From positions 62,001 through 126,000 of the forward strand of contig NZ_JAFGZD010000001.1 of NCBI RefSeq assembly GCF_017165765.1: a DNA stretch of 64,000 nt, written 5' to 3'. The translations under genes and the position numbers were made by a program. This document shows, piece by piece, positions 16,976-24,694 of the stretch. Positions within the stretch are counted from its first letter, which is position 1. Every line of letters begins with the position of its first letter. The notes beneath the pieces are model-generated. The model worked only from the letters and a program-made list of their open reading frames with translations, did not search any database and was not told where the DNA came from. This DNA is from Pseudomonas capsici. Its GTDB lineage: Bacteria > Pseudomonadota > Gammaproteobacteria > Pseudomonadales > Pseudomonadaceae.

Positions 16976-17815
16976 TCAGTGAGTGAGCCAAAGGGGATCG
17001 CGTTGCAGGACCGGCAGGCTGGCGCGTGGTCGATCCAGACTGGGCAGGGCGGCGAGCAGGCCCTGGGTGTACGGATGCCGGGCCTGGTCCAGCTCGCTGG
17101 CATTCAGTGATTCCACAACCCGTCCGGCGTACATCACCAGCACCCGGTCACAGAAGTGCCGCACCAGATTCAGGTCGTGGCTGATGAAGATCAGCCCCAG
17201 GTCGCGCTCGCTGACCAGTTCTTCCAGTACGTTGAGCACCTGACGACGCACCGAGACATCCAGTGCCGAAGTGGGTTCGTCGGCGATGATCACTTGCGGA
17301 TCGGTAATCACCATCATGGCAATCATGATCCGCTGGCCCATGCCGCCGGAAACCTCGTGGGGGTAGAGATCGTAGACCCGTGCCGGGTCGCGGATATGTA
17401 CCTTGGCCAGCATGTCCAGGGTGCGTTCACGGGCTTCGCGTGACGACACCTTGTGATGGGCCAGATAGGCTTCGGCAATCTGCTCGCCGACCTTGATCAC
17501 CGGGTTCAGCGAGTATTTGGGGTCCTGCATGATCATCGACATGCGCCGACCGCGAATGCCCTGGATCTGTTTCTCGCTGCAACCGAGCAGGTCGATATCG
17601 CCAAAGCGCAGGGTTTTGGCGGTGATGCGGGCGCTCGACGGGTGCAGGCGCAACAGGCTGCGACCGACCGTGGATTTGCCCGAACCGGACTCTCCCACGA
17701 TGGCCAGTTTTTCCCGGCCCAGATTGAACGAAACATCGCGTACCGCCGCCGTTGTCTTGCCAGCATTGGTGAATTCGACGCGCAAGTCTTCTACCGCAAG
17801 CTTTATCTGAGACAT
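16976..17815 (-). CDS. Dpp/Opp-type ABC transporter ATP-binding protein (DppD-like)
   Basis: The 279-residue ATPase has Walker A GESGSGKST, the MIMQDPKYSLNP Q-loop block, a modified signature (VSGGMGQR) and Walker B VIIADEPTSALD. The C-terminal RHPYTQGLLAALPSLD segment is typical of the oligopeptide-importer ATPase extension. The start at 17815 (MSQIKLAVEDLRVEF) lies 19 bases after the permease stop. It pairs with the DppF-like ATPase to drive the two permeases upstream. Confidence 0.9.
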   Translation of the reverse strand: MSQIKLAVEDLRVEFTNAGKTTAAVRDVSFNLGREKLAIVGESGSGKSTVGRSLLRLHPSSARITAKTLRFGDIDLLGCSEKQIQGIRGRRMSMIMQDPKYSLNPVIKVGEQIAEAYLAHHKVSSREARERTLDMLAKVHIRDPARVYDLYPHEVSGGMGQRIMIAMMVITDPQVIIADEPTSALDVSVRRQVLNVLEELVSERDLGLIFISHDLNLVRHFCDRVLVMYAGRVVESLNASELDQARHPYTQGLLAALPSLDRPRASLPVLQRDPLWLTH

Positions 17816-17834
17816 GGCTTTTACCTTGTTTTTG

Positions 17835-18740
17835 TTATTTGCTGCGTGGGTCCAGAACATCGCGCAGGCCATCGCCGAGCAGGTTGAACGCGAGGCTGAC
17901 CAGCATGATCGTCGCGCCGGGTGCTGCTACCAGCCACCAGCTTTCCAGCATGTAGCGTCGACCACTGGAAATCATCGCGCCCCATTCCGGCAGTGGTGCC
18001 TGAGCGCCCAGTCCGAGGAAGCCCAGTGCGGCTGCGGTGAGGATGATGCTGGCCATGTTCATGGTCAGGCGGATGATCACCGAGGACAGGCACATTGGAA
18101 TGATGTGGCGACCGATGATGCGCACTGCCGAAGCACCTTGTAGCTTGACCGCCACCACGAAGTCGGCGTTGCGCAGCGACAGGGTTTCAGCCCGCGCCAG
18201 CCGTGCAATGGGCGGCCATGCGGTCAGGGCGATGGCAATCACCGCATGTTCCAGGCCCGGGCCGAGGGCGGCGATGAACGCCAGTGCCAGAACCAGGCTG
18301 GGGAAGGAAATGAAGATGTCGGTGATGCGCATGAACAGGCTGTCGACCCAGCCACCGAAATACCCGGACACCGTGCCGATCAGCAGGCCGATCGGGCCGA
18401 CGATCACGGTCACCAGCATCACGATGTACAGGGTGATGCGCGAGCCGTAGACCAGACGGCTGAAGACGTCCCGGCCATATTCGTCGGTGCCGAACCAGTT
18501 CTCCGCACCCGGCGTGCGCAGGGCAGCCGACAGGTTCTGGGTGAGTGGATCGTGAGTGGCGATCCATGGTGCGAGAAGGGCTACCACCATCAGGGTGCCG
18601 ATCACGATCAGGCCGGCCAGGGTCATCGGGTTGCGCAACAGGAAGCGCAACAGGCGTGAGCAGCTGGCAGTAAAGGCCGCGAAGCTTGAAGCCGGTACCT
18701 GGGTCATGGGCTTGATGCCGCTTGCAATGGACGTATTCAT
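17835..18740 (-). CDS. Dpp-type ABC transporter permease (DppC-like)
   Basis: The 301-residue membrane protein has the DppC-type N-terminal extension, then LAPWIATHDPLTQNL and FGTDEYGRDVFSRLVYG. The family EAA loop appears as LSLRNADFVVAVKLQGAS near residue 200. About six hydrophobic segments are visible. Its ATG overlaps the stop of the DppB-like gene (ATGA). It forms half of the channel of the importer. Confidence 0.92.
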   Translation of the reverse strand: MNTSIASGIKPMTQVPASSFAAFTASCSRLLRFLLRNPMTLAGLIVIGTLMVVALLAPWIATHDPLTQNLSAALRTPGAENWFGTDEYGRDVFSRLVYGSRITLYIVMLVTVIVGPIGLLIGTVSGYFGGWVDSLFMRITDIFISFPSLVLALAFIAALGPGLEHAVIAIALTAWPPIARLARAETLSLRNADFVVAVKLQGASAVRIIGRHIIPMCLSSVIIRLTMNMASIILTAAALGFLGLGAQAPLPEWGAMISSGRRYMLESWWLVAAPGATIMLVSLAFNLLGDGLRDVLDPRSK

Positions 18741-19777
18741 CAGCGGGTTCTCGGATCGAAGACTTTATAGAGGGCATCGCTGATCTGGTTCAGAACCACG
18801 AAGATCAGGCCGATCAGCAGCACGCAGGCCATTACGGCATTCATGTCGCCCAGCAACAGGCTGCTGGTCAGATACTGGCCGAAGCCCGGCCAGGCAAAGA
18901 CCGTCTCGATCAGTACCGCGCCTTCAAGCAGGCCGCCGTAGGCCAGGGCGACGATGGTCAGCAACTGCACGCGGATATTGCGGAAGGCATGGCCCCAGAC
19001 AATGCGTCGCTGCGACAGGCCCTTGACCCGTGCGGTGATGATGTATTCCTGCGACAACTGCTCAAGCATGAAGCTGCGGGTCATGCGGCTGATATAGGCC
19101 ACCGAGTTGAAACTCAGGATCACAGCCGGCAGCAGGATATGACGCAGCGCGCTGCGAAAGGCCTCCCAGTCGCCGGACAGGGCCGTATCGATCAGCAGCA
19201 GCCCGGAGCGGGTTTCGATCAGGCCGTCATAGGCCAGGCCGATACGACCGACGCCGCCGGCCCAGCCCAGCCAGGCGTAGAACACCAGGAAAGCCATCAT
19301 GCCCAGCCAGAAGATCGGCGTGGAGTAACCGAACAGGGTGATGACGCGGGCAATATGGTCGCCGGTGCGACCCTGGTGGGTCGCGGCATACACGCCCAGG
19401 GGCAGGCCGATCAGCACGCCGAACAGGATCGCCAGGGTCGCCAGTTCCAGAGTGGCCGGGAACACCCGGGCAATGTCTTCGATGACCGGATGGCCAGTGA
19501 GCAAGGCCTTGCCCAGATCGCCGTGCAGCAGGTCTTTGAGGTACAGGCCGAACTGGGTCCAGAGCGGCTTGTCCAGGCCCAGTTCCTGATAGGCCTGGGC
19601 GTAGGCGGCCGCATCGGCGTCGGGGCCGACGATGGCCAGTACCGGGTCAAGGGGCATGACCCGACCGATGAAGAAAGTGAGCAACAGCAGTCCGAACAGG
19701 GTCGCCGCCACTGATCCGCTGCGCCGGGTGCCGTTGGCGACCCGACTGCTCAAAAGTGAAAATGATGCACTCGACAT
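18740..19777 (-). CDS. Dpp-type ABC transporter permease (DppB-like)
   Basis: The 345-residue membrane protein shows the DppB/OppB pattern. It has an N-terminal helix (LFGLLLLTFFIGRVMPLDP), a TVIP-like periplasmic region, and the EAA loop LSQEYIITARVKGLSQRRI near residue 245, ending FDPRTR. The start at 19777 (MSSASFSLL) is favoured; an upstream extension would overlap the binding-protein gene. It sits 31 bases after the binding-protein stop and overlaps the DppC-like start. Confidence 0.9.
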   Translation of the reverse strand: MSSASFSLLSSRVANGTRRSGSVAATLFGLLLLTFFIGRVMPLDPVLAIVGPDADAAAYAQAYQELGLDKPLWTQFGLYLKDLLHGDLGKALLTGHPVIEDIARVFPATLELATLAILFGVLIGLPLGVYAATHQGRTGDHIARVITLFGYSTPIFWLGMMAFLVFYAWLGWAGGVGRIGLAYDGLIETRSGLLLIDTALSGDWEAFRSALRHILLPAVILSFNSVAYISRMTRSFMLEQLSQEYIITARVKGLSQRRIVWGHAFRNIRVQLLTIVALAYGGLLEGAVLIETVFAWPGFGQYLTSSLLLGDMNAVMACVLLIGLIFVVLNQISDALYKVFDPRTR

Positions 19778-19808
19778 AATGATTCCTGCCTTCGTTGAAC
19801 CCATGAGG

Positions 19809-21431
19809 TCAGCGTTGCTTGTAGACATCCCGCAGGCGCGTGGTGGCTGCGCTGTGGCCCAGGTATTGGCGGACATCGGCGTGGATCACCACTTCGTCGG
19901 TCATTTGCGAGACCGGCATGATGGGCCCTGCCTTCTGGTCGTAGAGCGTCTGGATGCGCTGGTAGAGGCTCAGTTGTCTGGCGGCGTCGCGCTCCTGCTC
20001 GGCCTGCTCGATCATCTGGTTGATCTCGGCGTTGTAGAACGAGGTGCGCCAGCCCTGAAAGTTGCTCAGCTTGGCCTGCTCGCGGTTGTCCGGGTTGTAG
20101 ACCAGAGCCCGCAGGCTGGAGTGAGGATGGCGTTCGGCGCCACCGCCCCCGCGACCGACCAGAATGTCGAAGCGACGGTCACGCATGGCACCGTAGATCT
20201 GGTTGCCGGTGCCGGTAATGATCGTGGCCTGGATGCCGGCCTGGGCCAGTGTGGATTGCAGGCTGGTGGAGATATTGATGAACGGCGAGTCGGTCAGCGA
20301 GCGAATGCTGATCTTGAAGCCGTCGGGATACCCGGCCTCGGCCAGCAGGCGTTTGGCCTGAGCGACGTTGAGCGTGTAGCCCGGATCGTCCAGTCGTGCC
20401 GCCAGACCCAGTTGCAGCGGGCGCTGATTGATCAGGCCGTAGTGGGGCATCACCACATTATTGATGCCTTGATAATCGATCAGCGAACGAATGGCCTGAC
20501 GTACCCGGATATCCTGAAACAGTGGCTGCTCCATGCTCAGGGCCACGTAATACAGCGTGCCCCGGGGGATGGTCTGTACGCTGACTTCTTCGGAACGGGT
20601 CAGGGCCTTGATATCGGTGGCAGCCATGCCGCGTGCCACATCCAGATCGCCGCGCTCGACCATCAGGCGCAAGGCCTGTGACTCGGTCATGTTGCGCATG
20701 ATCACCCGACGCATCTTGGCCGGCCCGCGCCAGTATTGATCGAAACGGGTCATGAGAATGACGTCGTTGGCTCGCCAGATATCCAGCTTGAAAGCCCCGG
20801 AACCGGCCGTGTGCGTGGTGAGCCAGGCCGCGCCCTGATCGTCGCCCTGAGCATGCTGCATGGCTGTGACGCGGTCGATGACAAAGGCGCTTGGCGAAGT
20901 CGCCAGAGTGTTGAGCACCAGCAGCGGGTCGGTGGCCTTGGGCAGATCGAGAACGAAGGTCGACGGCCCTTCGGCGCGCATCAACTGGCTGACGTTCTGC
21001 GCCGTATAACCGTAGGCTTTCCAGGTCGAGGCGAGGGCTCTATTGAGGGTGACCACGCGCTGCAGGGACCAGGCGACATCCTGTGCGGTGAGCGGGTTGC
21101 CGGAGTGAAAGGTCACGCCGGAACGCAGGTGAAAGGTAATGCGCATGCGGTCCGGGCTGATTTCCCAGCGCTCGGCCAGTGCCGGGATCAACTGGTCCGG
21201 GCGTGCGGCGTCCTGTTCCAGCAGCATGTCGTAGACATTGGAGTTGACCTCCGATACCTCAAGACCGGTTGCGCCAGCGGGGTCCAGTGACAGGAGATTG
21301 ATCATGCTCATGCCGATCACCAGTTGATCGACAGGTGTTTCGCCCCGTGCGGTGGCAGGCGGGGTGTGCAGAAATGTCGCCGTCAGGGCGAGGCATAGCA
21401 GCCAGGGCAGGCGCTTGGGCCAGAGTTTCAT
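19809..21431 (-). CDS. Extracellular solute-binding protein family 5 (SBP_bac_5)
   Basis: The 540-residue periplasmic protein has a clear signal peptide (cleavage near ATARGETP) and the cluster C layout: LIPALAERWEISPDRMRITFHLRSGVTFHSGNPLTAQDVAWSL spans the most conserved part, near residues 85-125. Family members bind peptides, opines, nickel, glutathione or oligosaccharides. Neighbours, a KdgM-like porin and a sugar-acid dehydratase, favour an acidic sugar ligand. It lies 75 bases downstream of the dehydratase and just upstream of the permeases, in the same unit. Confidence 0.9.
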   Translation of the reverse strand: MKLWPKRLPWLLCLALTATFLHTPPATARGETPVDQLVIGMSMINLLSLDPAGATGLEVSEVNSNVYDMLLEQDAARPDQLIPALAERWEISPDRMRITFHLRSGVTFHSGNPLTAQDVAWSLQRVVTLNRALASTWKAYGYTAQNVSQLMRAEGPSTFVLDLPKATDPLLVLNTLATSPSAFVIDRVTAMQHAQGDDQGAAWLTTHTAGSGAFKLDIWRANDVILMTRFDQYWRGPAKMRRVIMRNMTESQALRLMVERGDLDVARGMAATDIKALTRSEEVSVQTIPRGTLYYVALSMEQPLFQDIRVRQAIRSLIDYQGINNVVMPHYGLINQRPLQLGLAARLDDPGYTLNVAQAKRLLAEAGYPDGFKISIRSLTDSPFINISTSLQSTLAQAGIQATIITGTGNQIYGAMRDRRFDILVGRGGGGAERHPHSSLRALVYNPDNREQAKLSNFQGWRTSFYNAEINQMIEQAEQERDAARQLSLYQRIQTLYDQKAGPIMPVSQMTDEVVIHADVRQYLGHSAATTRLRDVYKQR

Positions 21432-21506
21432 GGGGGCGGTCCTTTTTTATATTTATAAAGACACTTTGACGAGGGGCGCTCTGATCGCCCCGCGTGGTAC
21501 AGCCGA

Positions 21507-22661
21507 TCAGTAGCGTTCTAGAGTATGCGTCTCGATATAGCTGAAGTTGATGTCTTCGCCCAGTCCCGGCTTCTGGGAAAGGTGCACGAAACCGTCGCTG
21601 TCCATCGGGTCGACCAGGGTATTGAGGTAGGCCGGCACATCGTCGTATTCAAGGAACGGATGCAGCAGGCCGCGCTCGTACCAGCGGCAGTTGCTGATAG
21701 CGCCGACCACGCTCAGGTTGGCTGCGCCGTTGCCGTGGACTTCGCAGTCCATGCCGAATGACTCGGCCAGGTGTGCGACTTTCATGCATGGGCCGATCCC
21801 GCCGACGCCCGCCACACCGGCGCGCAGGATATCGCAGGCCTTGCTGCTGACCCAGCTGGCACGGCTGTGGTATTTGCCGGCAATGCTTTCCGGGCCGAGT
21901 ACCGGAATGTCCAGATTTGCGGCCAGCCAGGCATAGGATTCGCTGGAGTCTTCCATCATTGGCTCTTCGAACCAGGCGAAGTCGAGCTTCTGCAGTTCGC
22001 GGCCTATGTAGAGGGCGTCGGTGCGGCTGTACCAGTGGTAGCCGTCGAGCATCAGGGCGATGTCCGGCCCTACGGCTTCGCGCACGGCAGCGCAGGCCTG
22101 GACGTCCATCTGTGGGTTGGGAGCGAACGAGATCGGCGGCATCCAGGTGTGCAGCTTGATGCCCTTGTAGCCGCGCTGGACCAGCTTTTCGGCGAACTGG
22201 CCGTATTCATCCGGTGTGGACAGACCGCCCGGCATATCATCGCCGCACATGGTCGAGCCGTAGGCCAGCACCTTGTCGCGATAACCACCCAGCAACTTGT
22301 AGACGGGCAGTTTCAGGGCGCGCCCGGCCAGATCCCACAACGCTTGTTCAACCAGCGCCAGAGCGCGATCGGTGAACTGGCTGGCGCTGCCGCGTTGCCA
22401 GTGGGCCAGTTCCTGCCAGATCTTTTCCCGGTTCATGGGGTTCTGGCCGATCAGCACCTTCTTCACGAATGACTCGATGATGTGCGGACGAATCAGCTCG
22501 GGTGCACCAAAGGAAAAGCCTTCGCTGCCATCGTCGCAGGCGATGCGCAGCATGCCCATTTTGACCGGTTTTTCTTCGCCTGGGTGGGCGTGCCCGGCGC
22601 TGTCCACGGCGCGACGCGAGGGGTAGGAAAAGACATCGACACTGACAGAGATGATTTTCAT
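21507..22661 (-). CDS. Mandelate racemase/enolase-superfamily acid-sugar dehydratase
   Basis: The 384-residue protein belongs to the MR subgroup of the enolase superfamily. Visible marks are the catalytic lysine region RGYKGIKLHTW (about 160-170), the metal ligands in ALMLDGYHWY (Asp), WFEEPM (Glu) and LGPES (Glu), and the histidine region DCEVHGNGAANL (about residue 310). Such enzymes dehydrate sugar acids or tartrate-like acids; the exact substrate is not determined. The start at 22661 (MKIISVSV) has a GAAGG site at good spacing, unlike the upstream ATG at 22673. It is the first gene of the importer operon. Confidence 0.85.
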   Translation of the reverse strand: MKIISVSVDVFSYPSRRAVDSAGHAHPGEEKPVKMGMLRIACDDGSEGFSFGAPELIRPHIIESFVKKVLIGQNPMNREKIWQELAHWQRGSASQFTDRALALVEQALWDLAGRALKLPVYKLLGGYRDKVLAYGSTMCGDDMPGGLSTPDEYGQFAEKLVQRGYKGIKLHTWMPPISFAPNPQMDVQACAAVREAVGPDIALMLDGYHWYSRTDALYIGRELQKLDFAWFEEPMMEDSSESYAWLAANLDIPVLGPESIAGKYHSRASWVSSKACDILRAGVAGVGGIGPCMKVAHLAESFGMDCEVHGNGAANLSVVGAISNCRWYERGLLHPFLEYDDVPAYLNTLVDPMDSDGFVHLSQKPGLGEDINFSYIETHTLERY

Positions 22662-22701
22662 GAGGGCCTTCATTGGTCTTGTATTTATAAGGAGGTTATT
22701 C

Positions 22702-22855
22702 GTATGTCGTCATACAACATTGGGGCGATTATTTACAGATGTTGAAGGCTTGGTCAATAGTGGTGTGACGACTATTTGGATTATTTGCGGTTTTTATAGG
22801 GGGTTATGGGAGTCATCATACAGATTTTGAGATGACGTCTTTCTTGTCATCATAC
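22702..22855. promoter_or_regulatory. Three TGTCRTCATAC repeats upstream of the dehydratase operon
   Basis: TGTCGTCATAC (22705-22715), AGTCATCATAC (22811-22821) and TGTCATCATAC (22845-22855) are direct repeats in the upstream region. The first is part of an inverted repeat, GTATG-TCGT-CATAC. They are good candidates for FadR-type regulator operators. The rest of 22662-23008 holds only an imperfect extragenic hairpin near 22870-22955. Confidence 0.55.
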
Positions 22856-23008
22856 TTCTATGGACGAACAGGAGCGGGTTCATCCGCGAGACGTCATTGA
22901 GGGCGACACATGTTCACCGGATGTACACGCCTCTTCGCGAATGAATTCGTTCCTGCAAAATGGCAGCAGACGCCGGGAGCTGAGGCTCCCGGCTTTTTGA
23001 GGCGGGGG

Positions 23009-24694
23009 TCAGGCGAGGGAGGGGCTGGCGTGCAGCGGACTGCCAGCCTGCAGATTCAAGGTGCGCTGGAAGAGGTTTGCAACGCTGGGTTGATGGCTGA
23101 TGCCGATCACCAGCGTGTCGGGCAGTTCCTGTCTCAGGAAATTGAGCAGATGGCAGGCGCTCTGATCGTCCAGTTGATTGGTTGCTTCATCCAGATACAG
23201 CGTCTGCGGCGCATTCAGCAAGGCGCGAGCCAGGCCCAGGCGTTGCTGTTCGCCACCGGACAGTTCGCGTGTCCACTCGGTCTGCTGGTCCAGGCGATGC
23301 TCCAGTTTCGACAGGCCGACCTGATGCAGAACCTGCACAAGGCGCTCATCGGAAGGGCATTCGGTGGCCGGATAGGTCAGTAACTGGCGCAACGGCATTT
23401 CCGGCAGATAAGGCTGTTGCGGAATGAGCAGGCTTGATCCGCCCGGCAATTCCCAGTTTCCCCGGTAGTAGGGCCACAAGCCTTGCAGGGTGCGCAGCAG
23501 CGTGGATTTGCCCAGACCGCTGCGGCCTTCGATGCGCAGCCATTCGCCTGCCCTGGCGCTGGCATTGATGTTGTCCAGCAGGATGCTGCCATCGGGGCGG
23601 TGGATTTGCAGTTCGTCGATCCGCAAGGCTACGGTGCGTTCGATGTCGCGAACCTGGCCACGGGTGGCCTCGATGGCCTGATGAAACTGGCCAAGCCGTT
23701 CCACCGTGGCGCTCCACGCCGCGAGCCGTGGATAGACGTCGATAAACCAGCTGAGCGAGCCTTGCACTGCCGTGAAGGCGCTGCGGATCTGCATCAGGCC
23801 ACCGAGGGTGATGGTCTTGGCCAGGAAGGCGGGCAGGGCGGCGAAGACCGGGATGATGCGGCTGACCCGGTCATAACTCACGGTGAAGAACTGCAGCTTG
23901 CGCATCCGCTCCATGAGCTGCCACCAGTTGCCGGCGATATGCTCGAAACGTTCGCCCAGTTGGCGTTTCTCGACCGCTTCGCCGCCATACAGCGCGATCT
24001 GCTCGGCATGGTCGCGCTTGCGCAGCAGGCTGGCGCGAAAGTCCGCTTCATAACGCTGCTGCTGAAAGTTGAGCGGCTGCAGGGGGCTTCCGAGAAAGTG
24101 AGTGAATGCCGTGCCGAGCACGGTATAGAGCACGGCCGCCCACAACAGATAGCCATGGATGGTGATGTCATGGCCCAGCACCTGGAAGTTCAGGACCCCC
24201 GAGAGGTTCCACAGCACCCCGGCAAAAGCCAGCACCTGGGCCATGTTGATGATGAACGATGCCAGTAGCTCGACGCTGCGATCCACCAGCAGGTCCACAT
24301 CCTCGGCAATCCGCTGGTCCGGGTTGTCCGGTTCGCCGGTCAGCCCCAGACGGTAATAGGCCTGGCCCTGCATCCAGGCATCTATGGTGGTTTTCGTCAT
24401 CGCCCGACGCCAGCGCAGCACCAGCGCCTTGCGCAGCCATTCCAGATAGACAACGATCACCACGTAGCCGGCGATGTACAGGCAATACTGGCCCATCAGC
24501 GAGTACAGCGCTTCGGTCTTGAACTCGCCCAGGGTGTCGTAGAACGTCTTGCTCCAGGCGTTGATCCAGACGTTGATCTGCACCACCAGCAAACCCATGC
24601 CGATCACGCTGAGCAGCAACATCCAGGACAGCCATTGCCTGCGGTCCAGCCAATAAGGGCTGGCCAGTGCGTAGAAGGTTTTCAGGGTTTTCAT
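23009..24694 (-). CDS. SbmA/BacA-like ABC transporter (YddA/FusD type)
   Basis: The 561-residue protein fuses an SbmA/BacA-type membrane domain (about residues 1-330, several helices, WLRKALVLRWRRAMT) to an ATPase. The ATPase shows Walker A GRSGLGKST, signature LSGGEQQ and Walker B LYLDEATNQLD. E. coli YddA and Pectobacterium FusD have this architecture. In the Fus system FusD is proposed to move fragments of the processed protein substrate across the inner membrane. Its ATG overlaps the stop of the M16 protease gene (ATGA), matching the known yddB-pqqL-yddA set. Cargo direction is not provable from sequence. Confidence 0.88.
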   Translation of the reverse strand: MKTLKTFYALASPYWLDRRQWLSWMLLLSVIGMGLLVVQINVWINAWSKTFYDTLGEFKTEALYSLMGQYCLYIAGYVVIVVYLEWLRKALVLRWRRAMTKTTIDAWMQGQAYYRLGLTGEPDNPDQRIAEDVDLLVDRSVELLASFIINMAQVLAFAGVLWNLSGVLNFQVLGHDITIHGYLLWAAVLYTVLGTAFTHFLGSPLQPLNFQQQRYEADFRASLLRKRDHAEQIALYGGEAVEKRQLGERFEHIAGNWWQLMERMRKLQFFTVSYDRVSRIIPVFAALPAFLAKTITLGGLMQIRSAFTAVQGSLSWFIDVYPRLAAWSATVERLGQFHQAIEATRGQVRDIERTVALRIDELQIHRPDGSILLDNINASARAGEWLRIEGRSGLGKSTLLRTLQGLWPYYRGNWELPGGSSLLIPQQPYLPEMPLRQLLTYPATECPSDERLVQVLHQVGLSKLEHRLDQQTEWTRELSGGEQQRLGLARALLNAPQTLYLDEATNQLDDQSACHLLNFLRQELPDTLVIGISHQPSVANLFQRTLNLQAGSPLHASPSLA

